Positions 1 to 11,699 are shown, counted from the stretch's first letter. The stretch is DNA of 64,000 nucleotides from Culex pipiens pallens (GCF_016801865.2 NC_068937.1:34003692-34067691); one strand, 5' to 3'. The notes: a model not told the origin generated them from the letters alone. Translations and numbers: made by a program.

Positions 1-700
1 CCCCAGCGCAGCGCGACCTGGCCCGTTGAGGGACTTTGCAGTCACACACAAGCCTGAAGTACAACCGGTGTGTCTGGGAAACTTGCTGCTATAGACGATG
101 TCACCATGGGCGACACTCGCCATTGAGTCGCTTTTAAAGGATTTGTACTAGTACGGAGAGTTGTTAGACCGACTCAAGGTGCTTCCCTGATTCATTCGCT
201 GAGGGAATCTACGCTAAATTCAATAAAAAAGCACCATTTGTAGCATCGAGCCATGTGCTTTTTCGTTCGATTCGATTTGCGAAAACGCGAACCTTCCACG
301 AAGTCCCGACAGGAATGCTCGCTAAAAAGAAGGAAGAAAACACAACTCTGCTGCTGCTCGAAATTCTACCAGCTCAACCATCCAGTTCAGTTAAGGTGCA
401 CTGCACTGCACGAAATGTGCTGAAACTGCTAGCTGGATTGCTGAGCTGTGTGTTGTTGTTCTTTTCCTACCAGTTCGATGGATTTCTTGGAATTAGTATT
501 GCGCTTACTGAAGAAGACACTGTGGCGGCGCGGTTTGGTAATTTCATGGGAAGTCAGTTTACATGTGACTTGATTTTATAGTTTTGAATTGAATTTCCAG
601 CAATTTTACACGAGTTTCGTTTTTGACGTTGAAAATCAAACCAATAATGGGGGGAGGTGTTCACATGCTTATGTATGGCCCTTTACAAAAAGTTGAATTG
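1..700. other. Non-repetitive left edge, possible 3' end of an upstream gene
   Basis: The first 250 bases are GC-richer than what follows and match no other repeat in the window. One plus-strand frame is open from base 2 to a TAG near base 97, and an AATAAA occurs at 222-227, so this could be the end of a coding exon and 3'UTR. A 108-codon frame at 255-581 begins only at a GTG, has no signature I recognise, and I do not call it a gene. From about 600 the sequence becomes AT-rich and merges into a dispersed repeat. Confidence 0.25.
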
Positions 701-734
701 CCAAAACCCGTATTTTTTTCTGGTTTGTTTTAGA

Positions 735-1709
735 AGAACCAAACATTCAATATTATGCCCTTTTAAAATGTTAGTCTTGGTTTCAAAATTTTGAAAATAT
801 TGTTTTCGAAAAGATCGGAAAATTTCACAAATGTTTCATATTTTAACATTGAAAATCGGAACATTAGTTGCTGAGATATCGACATTAGAAAATTATGGAC
901 TTTTTGGGTGAGACTTTGAAAACATCAATTTTCCTGTTTTTAAACCTGTACATTGCAATATCTCAGCAACTAAAGGTCATATCAACAAAGTCCGAAGAAG
1001 CAAAATATTGAGAATTTTCTCAGCTTTTCAAAAATATTTTTTCCAAAAGTGTGCAAACATGTGCACTAATTAAAAAAAATGAAAAACTGCGACTATTTTC
1101 AAAAAAGTCACCTAAATATGGATTTAACTTGAAAACGGTGCACTTTATCAAAATTTCACTAAAGTACTTTTTGATTGCAAATTCGATTTTACATCGAAAA
1201 ATGAAGTTGAAAAATTTTTGCGACCAATATTTCGATTTTTTGAAAAAATCAGTATTGATTAAAAAATTCATAACTCGGTCAATGATTTTTTGCACAACCT
1301 GGAAATTTCTGAAAAGTTGGCATTTTATGTCCTCTAAAACATATCAAAAAATAAAAAAAATTAAAAATAGTGTTTTTTTGCAAATCAAGTTTTAGTGATA
1401 AAAAGTTAAATAAAAAAATCACTAAATTTTTTTTACCGTGTATCATTTTTTTCCAGTGTAGTCCATATCCATACCTACAACTTTGCCGAAGACACCAAAT
1501 CGATCAAAAAATTCCTTCAAAAGATACAGATTTTTGAATTTTCATACATCATTTTTGTATGGACAGCTACCAAATTTGTATGGAAAATTATATGGACAAA
1601 CTAATGATGCAAAATGGCTTCTTTGGGCATACCGAAGGCACCAAAAAAGTTTCAGTCGGATTAAAAAATACAAAAAAAATCGAATGACCGAAATCCTAGA
1701 GAACTGCTC
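735..1709 (+). repeat. One arm of foldback family A
   Basis: This is a single-arm copy of the large palindrome at 13281-15187, in the orientation of its right arm. It ends at GAACTGCTC (1701-1709), the same terminus seen in the other copies at 15187 and 56008. The open frames inside it (1051-1395, 1483-1749) recur in the other copies with unrelated reading phases, so they are not genes. Confidence 0.8.
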
Positions 1710-1744
1710 TAAGATATTGGCATTAGAAAATGTGGGAATGTTTG

Positions 1745-2335
1745 GATAAGACTTAAAAACTTGAGTTTTCTTGTTTCTTTTTCTTTTATTCGCTGCAACT
1801 TTATTGAACTTTTTCTCAACTTAACGAAAAACATATTTTCCGAAATGGACAAGCACTACTTTTCGATTGAAAATTTGATTTAACATTTAAAACCGAAGTC
1901 AAAACAAATGTTTGACTAAAATTTCCAGGTTTTTTCAACTAACACATTTTTTTTTCAAAAAATCATGATTCGGCGGCAGAATTTTTGTTCATGCTTCTCT
2001 ACTGCTAAAAAGTTTTTGTCCCCTAAAAATTATCAACAAATAAAAAAAAAATACGGATTTTGTAAAAAAAAATTTTTTGTGAGAAAAAAGTTTATTTTTT
2101 TCCCGTGTACCTTTTTTTTCAGAAAAGTCCTCATCAATATCTATTGATTTTGATCAGAAATTTCCTTCAAAAGGTTACAGATTGTACGTACCATTTTTGT
2201 ATGGACTTCTGCCAAAACTGTATGGAGCCTTTTATTGGTAAACCAATGAAACAAAATGGCTTTTTTGGTCAGAGGGAAGGTTGAACCTAATTAAAAATAT
2301 AAATAAAATTTATTTCCGGTTTTGATGGAGAATTG
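1745..2335 (+). repeat. Diverged family A copy
   Basis: The order of recognisable blocks (text meaning 'other frames open by chance', a ttaccgtgta-like block, then the block ending near the gcttctttgg-like motif) parallels family A, but with heavy divergence and deletions. A shorter, even more diverged relative occupies 4740-5030. I see no coding potential. Confidence 0.5.
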
Positions 2336-2560
2336 CTTCTATGGCTACTGCTATGGCACAAGTTGATCGTAATTAATTAGCCAGTGTTGTATTTTTTAAA
2401 CTCAATTTCTAAAAAAAAAACGGGGAAAAAAAGTCAAAAATCTTTTATTTTGACTATATTTTAAGGTATAAAATTAAATACGCAATCAAAATGTACTCTA
2501 CATAGAAATTGATATCGGTAACCGTTTTCAAGTTTTAGCCACTTAAATTTTTTTTTGTTA

Positions 2561-2706
2561 AGGCCGTTGCAAATATGTTTCATCCAAATGTTGAAATCTA
2601 GGCTTGTAATTTCAATTTTTATATTTTTTTGCCCCCCCCCCCCCCCCCCCCCCCCCTTTGGTCAGAGCCGAGGGACATGAACTTCAAAGAATATTTGCAA
2701 CGGCCT
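2561..2706. mobile_element. TA-flanked MITE with a C25 tract
   Basis: Terminal inverted repeats AGGCCGTTGCAAATAT and ATATTTGCAACGGCCT bound a 146-bp element flanked by TA on both sides (2559-2560, 2707-2708). The TIRs and TA duplication fit a mariner-type MITE. A homopolymer of 25 C (2632-2656) lies inside, and its length may be assembly-dependent. Confidence 0.7.
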
Positions 2707-2709
2707 TAT

Positions 2710-3300
2710 TTTACAAAAATAATTTACTAATAAAGCGAGAATGCAGACAACCCATATTAAAAATCATAAAAAAATAGTATTTTCGAAAAAACACGGTATT
2801 TTATGAAATTTTGAGTATTTTACAAGAAACTCTCATTAACTTAAAATGCATACTGCAAATTATGAAGTTTTTACTACATATTTCCCAAACACAACAATTC
2901 AACCATAAATCGGAGCGTTAGGTACGGTATGTCCACGGATCCTCCCTCCCATGTAGATGGTTCTCAGAATCCTCTCTGCGGTAAACACAACCCAGTAGGG
3001 CTGGCTGCTTTAATTTTTGTACTACAGTTTCAGGTGTTCTTGGATGCACTGTAATTATTAATACTGACAAGTAAAGTGCTTGGGGCGTAATCTAATCACA
3101 AGATTTTCTAGCATGCTTTCATCGGACTGGCTGCGTTTGTGTTAGATTAGATTAGATTAGATAAAAATCCAATCCAATGCCAGTCAGAGTTATGTAAATT
3201 TGTTGTTATAGAATAGGGAAAAATACCTTTGTTTTATATTTTTCGTACGTACTTTTTTCAATCTTAAATAAAGTTTTATTTTTCTCGTTGTCAATTTCAG
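2710..3300. other. AT-rich sequence upstream of the gap-spanning exon
   Basis: No gene is visible. A short microsatellite of four TTAGA-type units lies at about 3141-3161. The stretch ends in a good 3' splice acceptor (pyrimidine-rich, ...caatttcag) at 3300, so most of it is probably intronic. Confidence 0.45.
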
Positions 3301-3504
3301 ATTTCAACCCAATTGCTGCTGCCGAATNNNNNNNNNNNNNNNNNNNNNNNNNNNNNNNNNNNNNNNNNNNNNNNNNNNNNNNNNNNNNNNNNNNNNNNNN
3401 NNNNNNNNNNNNNNNNNNNNNNNNNNNCGGCTGCGTCTTTGACAAAGTATCACGTGAGGTTTGAGGGTGTTAGTAAGATGGGTGTGAAGCCAGGTTTCAC
3501 CGTG
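3301..3504 (+). CDS. Candidate internal coding exon interrupted by an assembly gap
   Basis: A strong acceptor (ttgtcaatttcag) ends at 3300 and a strong donor (GTG|GTAAGT) begins at 3505. Between the gap and the donor only one frame is open, from 3430: 25 codons ending in phase 0, reading ...KYHVRFEGVSKMGVKPGFTV. The left piece (3301-3327) is too short to fix a frame, and 100 N sit between, so the true length is unknown. I do not recognise the protein family. It could be an upstream exon of the gene ending at 7891, but the phases do not join directly (phase 0 here, and the 6466 exon needs two bases from its partner), so at least one intermediate exon would be required. Confidence 0.45.
3328..3427. 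other. Assembly gap (100 N)
   Basis: A run of exactly 100 N, the conventional size for a gap of unknown length. It falls inside the candidate exon 3301-3504, so any gene model here is incomplete. Confidence 0.99.
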
Positions 3505-3778
3505 GTAAGTGATGTGGCCGGTCAAATCTATTTATAGTCCTTAATTCTTCGTATGTTCTTGGATTCATCTTGGAAGCTTTCCAATTCGGTTCACCAAGCT
3601 TTTGGTGGTGAATTCTGGTCGTGTTGAAAGATCAATATTTATTGTTTGCTTTATACTGGAGACATTCCATTTTTGAATTTGAATTTGAATTTATTTTCTT
3701 TTTTAAGGCAGGAAAAGCCACCAAAGCAGTGGCACCAAAAACCTACTTCTTTTTTTAAACACATAATACAAAACATAA

Positions 3779-4225
3779 CCCGAGCAGACGGAAATAACGT
3801 GGGAATAACACTTTTTGTTATTTGAAAATACTAGGCCAATAACATTTTATGTTATTTATAACAAGTTTTGTTATTCGCCGTTATGATTTTTTTGTTATTG
3901 GATTGTTATTGTAATAACAGACTAATACAAGTTTTAGTGATTCTTCGAACAAATATTTGTTATTATTTTTTGTTATTTTAACAACTAATCCGATCATCCC
4001 AAAAACAGTTGGAGGTATTCTTCCATAACAAAAAATGTTATTCCAAAGTTGTTTTGGCTTGCAACCAATATCAGACCAATAACTAATTTTGTTATGATAA
4101 CATAAACTGTTATTAAACCCTTATGCAAAAATGGATTTTTCAAGAAGATTCCATAACACTTTCTGTTATTTTAACAGTATTTGTTATTGAAATGGCATGA
4201 ATTTTGTTATTACCGTCTGCCCGGG
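3779..4225 (+). mobile_element. 447-bp TIR element, copy 1
   Basis: The ends are CCCGAGCAGACGG and CCGTCTGCCCGGG. The interior is built from closely spaced TTGTTAT/ATAACAA words. A second copy of the same length lies inverted at 44092-44538. No coding capacity and no clear target duplication were seen, so I assign it only as a non-autonomous TIR element (MITE). Confidence 0.8.
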
Positions 4226-4551
4226 AAATGAGTACATGAGTAACAAAATACAAATAACACGGCTGGACCCAGAGCTCCATCTTCGCGAGGAGCTCGGAAT
4301 ATTCGCCAAACGAGTATGCAACCAGTAAAGTTCTTGAATTCAACTTTGCATTCAATATTGTGCATTGTCCTGTTCTTAGGTACACAGATTCCAATCAAGT
4401 TTCTTGGATTCTTATAGCATTCCTAATCCTTCTAGTCAACTAAGCCTTGATTGTCTGGTGGTTAGCATTTTTGTCTGCTGACCCAAAGGACGCGAGCTAA
4501 TGAATTTTTGTTCATATTCAAGTGTTCAGAATTCCTTCTTTCCATAATTTC

Positions 4552-4630
4552 TCGATAGGAGCAGATGGGAATCGAACCCAGAACCTTCCGCTTACAAAGC
4601 GAACAGCGTAACCATTCAGCCACGCCTTCA
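4552..4630 (-). repeat. tRNA-like SINE head or tRNA pseudogene
   Basis: On the minus strand the order is an A-box-like TGGCTGAATGG, an anticodon-type stem-loop (stem TTCGC/GCGGA around TTTGTAA, which would read TGT), and a perfect B box GGTTCGATTCC. The acceptor ends do not pair, so this is not a functional tRNA. It is most simply the pol III promoter head of a SINE or a decayed tRNA copy. Confidence 0.55.
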
Positions 4631-4739
4631 TTGGTGAAATACAGCGGATTAAGGAAAAACTAATAGGAAAATTGAGGTTACTACTAATGGTCCAATTTTT
4701 CAATGTAAAACACTGTCTTTTTTCTGATTTTGCCGAAAA

Positions 4740-5470
4740 AAATAATTAAAAATGGAATTAAAACAAACAATTTAAAAGGACTAAGTATTAAATATGGATA
4801 ACGTGAAGCACTTTTCAATTGCAAATAAGATTAAAATATTGGATAAGATTTCTAATTTTTCAAAAAGTATTTTTTTTTTCAAATGATTATAACTCGGCGG
4901 CAACATATGGCTCAAAAGTGTGACTTTACCCCTTAAAAAATATTAAAAAATAAAAAAATACGAATTTTGGGGAAGTAAATCCTTTGTAAATCCTTTTTCA
5001 TTTTCATTCTTAAATCTTCGTCAATACAATTTGAATAATAAAAAAAGCTAAATAAATTGTAAGGAAACCTAACCCTTTCGGTTATCAATTTAATGCAGCG
5101 GTTTTCAACCTCTTTCGACCGATTACCCCCTTGGATTATTTTCATGACCTTCATTCCCCCCTTCAATTCAAAATTCAGTATCAATTCAATTTATATAAAT
5201 GGTAAAAAATTCATTACAAAATATTTTTCTACTCTTGCAATAAAATAACAAATTATCAGCGATTTGTTTAACCATTTTTCATAACCTGCTCATAGTCAAT
5301 GGAATACAAATGTCTAATGAAATTTTTTAACAGCCAACAAATCTTAAAGAGAACCGAACCGAAAAAAAACAGAACTCGAAGAAAATATAAAACAAATTAA
5401 TGCACTGCTCAAGTTTAGTACAGTTAATTTTTGAAAACTAGAACAAAAAAATATTCAATTACTCTTCGTG
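4740..5470. other. Degenerate AT-rich repeat sequence
   Basis: 4740-5030 resembles a worn family A arm. The rest, to 5470, is AT-rich with no supported gene. Confidence 0.4.
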
Positions 5471-5472
5471 AC

Positions 5473-5640
5473 CATCCATAAACCACGTGGACACTTTAGG
5501 AGGGTGAGGGGGGGGGGAGGGGCTTTGGCGATTGTCCACGATCAATAGAAAAAAGATTTAAAGATTTTATTTGTATGGAAATTGTTCACGATGGGGGAGG
5601 GGAGGGTTGAGATTTCCAAAAAAGTGTCCACGTGCTAATT
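5473..5640. mobile_element. Small TIR repeat with CACGTGGACACTTT ends
   Basis: Inverted copies of CACGTGGACACTTT lie near 5487 and 5620 around a G-rich core. A fragment with the same ccataaaccacgtggacac start occurs at 38857-38905 beside a C-run. Function and exact boundaries are not resolved. Confidence 0.5.
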
Positions 5641-6465
5641 TTTATGTTTTTGTCCGTTCTATTTTAGACATTTTTAAAAATAAAACCGAAAAAAATGCAA
5701 AGAAAATTCACATATTTCACAAGAAATTCAAAAATAATTATAAGCATTAAACTTTGGTAAAAGTGCCCTAGATTGTTTTAGTTTTAAGCAAAAACGTTCA
5801 AAACAAACAATTTCTATTGCATCCTCATTCCTCCCCCAAGAAAGGGTAAGAATTTACTGATTTAATGAATTATTAAAACAAAATACATGAAAAACAACAC
5901 AAAGTTGGTTACAAAAATTGAACTTTTGAAATTTTTATGAACTACCGAAAAAAACCACACGTCGTATTTATCCAATTCGGTAAACCTCGATGGATAAATG
6001 TACGACTCGTGCTGAAAAATCTGCTTATTGCAACTTGTTGCATAAGCTAGTTACTACACTCAACCCCCGGTGGTTGGTCACTTTTTCGTTTGACACTTTT
6101 TTAGTTTGTACCCCGTTGGTTGGTCAAAGTCAAACTAAAAAGTGACCCCGTTCGTTTGACAACAGTTGGTGTCAAACTATCGGGGTTTGAGTGTATTTCA
6201 GCATCCATCTGAGCACTGAAAAATTCATCCTTCCAGCACTTGTATTGTGCTGGAGCTTGACACTTATCATGACAACAAATAACATTCAACCGGGGGAACA
6301 AACATTTTACTGAAAAAATCAAATCCAACGGATGTTTTCCGAAATCACAAAATAATGTGTTCAGCACGTTGCAAAACTTGATTTTTCTACCACTCTTCAT
6401 ATTTATACAACTCGGTAAACCATTCAACTAACAAATCCTACCATTCTTTCTCCCCTTCATTCCAG
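5641..6465 (+). other. Intronic sequence before the terminal exon
   Basis: This is AT-rich with a short inverted motif around 6060-6190 (ggttggtca, gtttgac) typical of a small MITE. It ends in a pyrimidine-rich acceptor, ctccccttcattccag (6450-6465). Confidence 0.5.
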
Positions 6466-7891
6466 ACCCGCCAAGGAGCGCCTCCGGGGCTACCTGCGGC
6501 TCTCCTCCCGCCGCAACACCAAATCGGAACAGTCCGTCGACGACGGCGGTGGCAACTCGTCACCTCCCGGCGTCAAAACTCCCCTCTCGATCCAAACCAG
6601 CTCCTCCGTCGGAAATCACCATTCTAACCAGCACCAGCAGCAGCCGCTGTCAAAACCCGCTCCACAGGAATCTTCCCTCGTCCAGAAGCCTTCGGTGAAG
6701 AAGCAACTGCCGTCGATCGACCGGTCCAAATCGCCGGCCGGCGGCAGCACCCGAACGCAGCAGTCCACGCTGGAGAGCACACTCGCCGAGAGTTCCATCT
6801 CGAACGCCACGACCGCGACGGCCAAGAGTGCTGTTCAGAGTGCGCCGAACGGACGTCCACGGCGACAGCTGCCGCCGCCGTTGCGGATCGACAACAGCAA
6901 CTTTCACAAGACTCCGTCGGTGAAGAGTCGGGGCTCGGGTGGGGTGCAGCGATCTTCGCTGAGGTCTACGGCGGGGAGGGTTGGTAGAACGGTGGGGGAG
7001 AATTTGATGGACGAGGAGGACGATTACGCCGGTTCGAACATAACTTCCAGCACGTACTGTAACATTAACGAGCGGGAGGTCGTTGCACCGCCCGAGTTGT
7101 ACGAATCGATGCCACTTCCCCGGCAGAACGTCCTGCACAAGTCGGCTTCACCGTACTACCAGAGTGACCCGAACGGAAGGGAAGCGCACGACATGGACTC
7201 CGACTCGGACATTTACCAGCGCCAGCGACCGACGCGGTACGGCTCGCTCTCCAAGCAGGACTCGGGCATCGTGCCGCACAAGCCGGCAGGCACTCCGTCG
7301 ATCATCTCGATCTCCGAGAGCGAGTACTCGTCCCGCAAGGGCTCGCTCAGTACGCTGTCCCGCGACCTGGAGATCATCGACCGGCTCGAGCGCGAACGCA
7401 GCATGGACATCCAGGAGATGCTCCAGCGCGAGAAGAACTACGAGTACTACCTGGCCCGCCAGAACTCCAAGCTCAAGTTCTCCACCAACTTTGACGACTA
7501 CTTCGACGAAGAACCCACGCAGCAGCAGCAGCAGAAACTTCCCCTGGTCAAACAGTCCTCCAACTCGAGCCACGTCCCCTCGCAACGGTCCGTCTCGCCG
7601 CACGTCCCGCGGAACGCCACGAACCGACGCAGCAGCAACCTCAGCTACGCGTCCACCAAGCGGGACAGCGGTTACGAGCAGTCGCTGCTGGAAACACCCC
7701 CGGTAGCTGCCCCTCCGGTTCTGACGCCCGGATCGCACAGCGCCTCGGCGGCGGCTTCGTCGTACCGCTCGAACGGACCCCGACGATCGCTGGAGTTGGA
7801 GAAGCAGCGCATTGGGCGGACGTACAGTGGTCATTCGATGCGGAGTTCGACCCGGTCACGGGATCGGGTTAGCTTTCACGATGACGTTTAG
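6466..7891 (+). CDS. Terminal coding exon, long disordered Ser/Arg/Gln-rich tail protein
   Basis: After the acceptor at 6465 one frame is open from 6467 to TAG at 7889-7891, about 474 residues, with GC content well above the flanks and insect-style G/C third positions. No ATG is needed because this is a 3' exon with one leading base completing a codon from the previous exon. It begins PAKERLRGYLRLSSRR and continues through low-complexity Ser/Gln stretches. A predicted charged helix lies at about exon residues 298-340 (DLEIIDRLERERSMDIQEML), followed by a tyrosine-rich EYYLARQ segment, an acidic DDYFDEEP patch and a Q5 run, then repeated basic-Ser sites (RRSLELE, RRSSNLS, RKGSLS) that look phosphorylatable. 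The last residues, HDDV, fit a class III PDZ ligand (acidic residue at -2, hydrophobic end). No enzyme domain or membrane segment is visible. It reads like the cytoplasmic tail of a membrane or scaffold protein, which is an inference. I do not recognise the gene. Confidence 0.88.
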
Positions 7892-8408
7892 GGGTGGAGT
7901 GCCAAATTTGTACCGTGAAGAGGGTGGGATGGGGAGAGATGGTGAAGCAAGAAACCTGTGATTTAATTAGGGAGAAGGCCGGAGAGGTTAGTTTGGTTAT
8001 GGTCGATTAGAGTTTTATATGCCGAGTTAGCGGAGACGGAATAAGTACAACCATGAAATTGCTGACGTTACCGGCAGGTTTGTATTAAAAGTTAAGCTGG
8101 GTCAGAACCACTAAATCTTTATAAAAGTTGTCATAAATACACATTAAACTATTAAATGTCGACCAAAATATAAAATTTGAAAGATTACAGTTGAAAAAAG
8201 ATCAATAAGAAAATTCGAATGGCATCTATTTGAGTCGATTCAATACGAATTAAAAGTTGTTCCCTATCATTACCGATTGTTTTGTTGAAGTTGGACAGCG
8301 ATCAAAAAATCAACCTGAAATCTCTTAGGAACCATTATGAGAGAACAATTCCGTAATAAATTTTCAAAAGGGCGAAACCTTGGATGTAAACAAACAGTCT
8401 ATCCCACT
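7892..8408 (+). other. 3'UTR and downstream flank of the terminal exon
   Basis: There is no open frame of note. A canonical AATAAA occurs near 8355, giving a possible 3'UTR of about 480 bases. Nearer signals are non-canonical. Confidence 0.4.
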
Positions 8409-8554
8409 TCAAGCAAACCATTGTAATAGGGCCGAAGCCGAAGTGTAAACAAAGAGTCTATCCTACTCGTTCCTAATGTAAACCCTAACTGCCGTGAGCA
8501 GAATAGACTCTTTGTAAACACTTCGGCCCTTTTACAATGTTTTGTTTGACTTGC
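8409..8554. mobile_element. Short foldback MITE
   Basis: A left arm with CATTGTAATAGGGCCGAAG and a right arm that is its near-complement (cttcggcccttttacaatg) surround a short loop near 8490. The arms also share aaacaaagagtctat. A related block (agactgtttgtttacatcc) recurs at about 16086. The target duplication is not resolved. Confidence 0.65.
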
Positions 8555-9150
8555 TCTAGTGACAGTTCATGTTTCGCTTGTTTCAACATTGTTTACAAAC
8601 AATGGTCGCCCACGAAAAGTGACAGCAGCGGTGTCTGACATTTAACGTGTTGAATGGTCACTGAAGCCGAGCTCATCACTCAAACAGCCACGCGACGCGA
8701 TAGCACATGCTCTTTCTCTTTATATCTTTGCCTATCTCTTTCTTGCATGTGCGGGTAAGTGTGGTGACTGCGGTCATTTGAATGCAGTCATAGGCAAAGT
8801 GATTGAAATTTTGGTTAAATTTAAACGAACGAGCTGTGCGCGATTGAAAGAGGTGGAGTATCAAAGTCAGGCGAACGTTGCGAAAAAGAACATCAATTTC
8901 TCTCAGTGAGTGCTCACTGAATTTTGTAGACTAATCTGCTTCAATTGAGTAATACAGGAGTTTATTCTATTCTTTTTTTATGAAAATGTATTCAACGTAT
9001 TTTTTAAAAAGTTTTGTATCTTCTGAAAAAAAAAACTAAAACTTTTTTACGTTTACATGAATTTGTTTTTCCCAAATTTTAAAATAATTAAGTAAAACGT
9101 AGTTAATCCTGCAAAAAAAGTTCTCCTCAGTAAAAAATCATGAAAATATT
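8555..9150. other. Non-repetitive intergenic stretch
   Basis: 8560-8930 is GC-richer and matches no other part of the window. I see no open frame, splice pair or RNA gene to annotate. From 8940 it is AT-rich. Confidence 0.4.
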
Positions 9151-9189
9151 TTTTTTTGCATGTGCAATTCTGCCATTTTCAGTTTTTTT

Positions 9190-9487
9190 TGCCTTCCTCA
9201 CCTTACTGAGAAAAGGCTATAAAATCACTCGAAAACTGAACTTCTCAATTAGACCTCCTAGACCCAACTTCATGTATACCTACCTATACTCAGAATCAAA
9301 TTCTGAGCAAATGTCTGTGTGTGTGGTGGGATGTTGATCAAAAAATTGTCATTGCGACCAAAACGCGACGGTTCCGTTTTACCACAGGGCAGCTGCTCTG
9401 ACAGCTGCATATAAAGGTGGTAGTTTGTCTAGTAAACAAAGTTGTCGTGACTCTTCAATCATAGGTTTTCTGTATGATGTTTACCTT
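9190..9487 (+). repeat. Dispersed repeat fragment
   Basis: The block beginning gccttcctcaccttactgag and running through agacctcctagacccaac and ctgagcaaatgtctgtgtg has the look of a high-copy mosquito repeat that I know by pattern rather than by name. It abuts the TIR element at 9492. No coding role is claimed. Confidence 0.5.
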
Positions 9488-9491
9488 TTAG

Positions 9492-10179
9492 CAGCAATTC
9501 CCCACGAAAACAGCATGATTCGAAAAAATCGGGCTCGTAACGAAATTTTCGTAATTGAAATACGCAACTTTTGGTACCCTAACATGTATAGGTCATCGCT
9601 GAAATTCTCAAGTTATCGCAGTTTTAGTGAAAAAAGTCGATTTTTCCCCGTTTTCGTCATTTTCCCATTTTTGTGCGTGGCGCGTCGAAAAACCCAGTTT
9701 TTATTTTCAAAAAATCGTATCTCAGAGTATTGAAAACATAACTTCACCATTTTTTTATATGTTATGTGAAATTTTCCGAGGAATCCGATAAACATATTTT
9801 CAGACATAGGCCCTTTGGTCCCGAGACCTTCAAAACAGCATTTTTAGTTTTCATACGACCTTTTCAAATGGTTAGCTAGATTTTTTAAACTTCTTATTAT
9901 TTTTCCCAAGAAGCCAAACTAATCACCTTTCTTTTGCGTCTAGGACAGCTAAAATCGGATGAAATGGCGCGGAGATATGATTTTTTGAAAAAAGTGGTTT
10001 TTGCAAATAATGACGAAAATTGCCATTTTTCGGACCACCCTAACACGGCGTAGGTCACCCTAACGGCCAAACAAAAAAATACGGGTCTTATTATTTCGAC
10101 CAAGGGACCCCCAGACAAATTTTGAGCCCGATCGGAGAACTTTTTTTTCGAATCATGCTGTTTTCGTAGGGAATTGCTG
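9492..10179 (+). mobile_element. 688-bp TIR element, copy 1, TTAG flanks
   Basis: The ends are CAGCAATTCCCCACGAAAAC and an inverted counterpart ending GGGAATTGCTG, with about 40 bp of imperfect TIR including the shared word catgattcg. TTAG occurs immediately outside both ends (9488-9491, 10180-10183), a candidate 4-bp target duplication. A second copy lies at 62197-63240. It carries no transposase. Confidence 0.75.
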
Positions 10180-10183
10180 TTAG

Positions 10184-11699
10184 AGCAGTTCCTTTCAAAT
10201 AAACATAAAAATTAACTTTTTTTAGTAAAAAAAATGATTTTCTGATCTTGCTCGTATTTGGTGGTGCTGTCGATACCGTCAAAACAAGCTAAAATCTCGA
10301 TTTTCGTTAAAAATTGGAATACCCCCTCATTTTTGACACCATCTCAAAGTTTTGCCTTTTTCGCAAAAAAAATGTTAAAAACCTCAATTTTCAAACTTCG
10401 AAATCATTGAGAAACCAACAAAATTTGAACTTGAAAATGTTGATTGTTGTTGAATGTTGATTTTTCTCATATGGTTTTTTGACTAAAATTTTATAATTGT
10501 AATTTCCAAAGTACTGAACTGAAGTTGCTTTTGCCAACATCTCATAGTCTCTGAAGTTGCAAAGTCTACTTCCACAAAAGTGTACTATTAATAAATTATT
10601 CAACACCTGCTCTAACGAACCTTCTGCTCTCATTTGTCACGTCGAAGCGGTAGCTGCTTCCGATTTGGAATTCTTTCAAGTTCAATGCGTTCCCATTTTG
10701 AAATCTGATCTGAAGTCTTTCGCATTTCATTCGTTGTGTGTCGTGTCTCGTCTTGACACGTGACTTCAACACCCCGAACCCCAACTACCAAATTGAGGAC
10801 GATTTGCATAATCTGTGTGCTCTAACGAGTCACCCAGAAATCTCCGCTTTCAACCCCTCCCCACTGGGGTGCGAAACCGGAAATTATTCCGGGATTCACC
10901 TTCAAGCTTCAAAGTTGCTGAAGTTTTCGTTCGTGACGGGTCTTTTCTGGTTTGTGTGCAAATGTGAGAAATAGATTGCTGCTGAAATGAATCATTCTGC
11001 CTGGAATGCTAATTTATGTTTCCCTCAAATTCCATCGCAAAATGTCCAAGCTTGGAGACAGTTTGGAGTGGACAAGTAATTTCGCCATCGTCTGGTATTG
11101 TTATGACAAAGGAAAAGTGTCCATCGTAATCTTTTCGTCATCAGCAGAAAAGCCTCTTTTTCTAGCCTCTTATAACTACTTGTAGGTATAGATAATAGGT
11201 ACTACAACTACGGTGTGGTACATAAAAGCTAAGAGGAGGACATTAGACTCTCGTTTGGCTCCTTAACAATTCCACCGTTTACCGTTTCTTCGTCGGCATC
11301 CAAGCTCAGTTGGACGACACCAGCTTATTTACGTAAATGTTTATTTAAATATACACGTTAAGCCTTGGTAATCTTTTCTCGTCCTACCATCCTGAAAATG
11401 ATTCTTTAAAATTGTCACTCAAACCGAAAGCTTTCTCCGCTCAACTATTTTTTTTGCCATTTGTGTGTATCCTTCTTAACACGAGTTTGCCGATGCTATA
11501 GGTTTAGTGGCATTAGCCCAGCAGACTTGTGTGCCCTAATTCTCCGGTAAGCCCCTCACACACACACACACACCCACTCTTTTGCCGTTAATAGACCTAA
11601 TAGAGATCCTTTAGGGAAGGATTTGGAAGGACTAATTGATACTACCCACTCTTTTCCAATACAAGGTCAGAATGAATTTGGAAGTGTTTTTTTTTTTGA
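10184..11699. other. Intergenic sequence, no gene identified
   Basis: 10650-11400 is more complex and GC-richer than the surroundings and is not repeated in the window, so it could be regulatory. A TATA-like ATAAAA sits near 11222 but lacks a convincing initiator. A short CA microsatellite lies near 11560. I could not support any coding exon. Confidence 0.4.

Noticed and set aside
255..581. 108-codon frame near the left edge as a membrane protein gene
   Set aside because: It starts only at GTG, has one short hydrophobic stretch and no support from splice signals or family features.
3141..3161. Telomere-like repeat
   Set aside because: The unit is TTAGA with about four copies, not TTAGG, and it is an ordinary microsatellite.
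4552..4630. Functional tRNA gene (anticodon-like TGT)
   Set aside because: The acceptor strands do not pair and the sequence differs from animal tRNA-Thr, though the pol III boxes are intact.
6650..7859. Long frames on the other strand and in other phases over 6650-7859
   Set aside because: They are shadows of the GC-rich exon: Arg/Val/Leu-rich, no domain, no splice logic.
6695..7891. A free-standing gene starting at 6695
   Set aside because: The first codon is GTG and the same frame is open further upstream to a good splice acceptor at 6465. The unit is an exon, not a gene with its own start.
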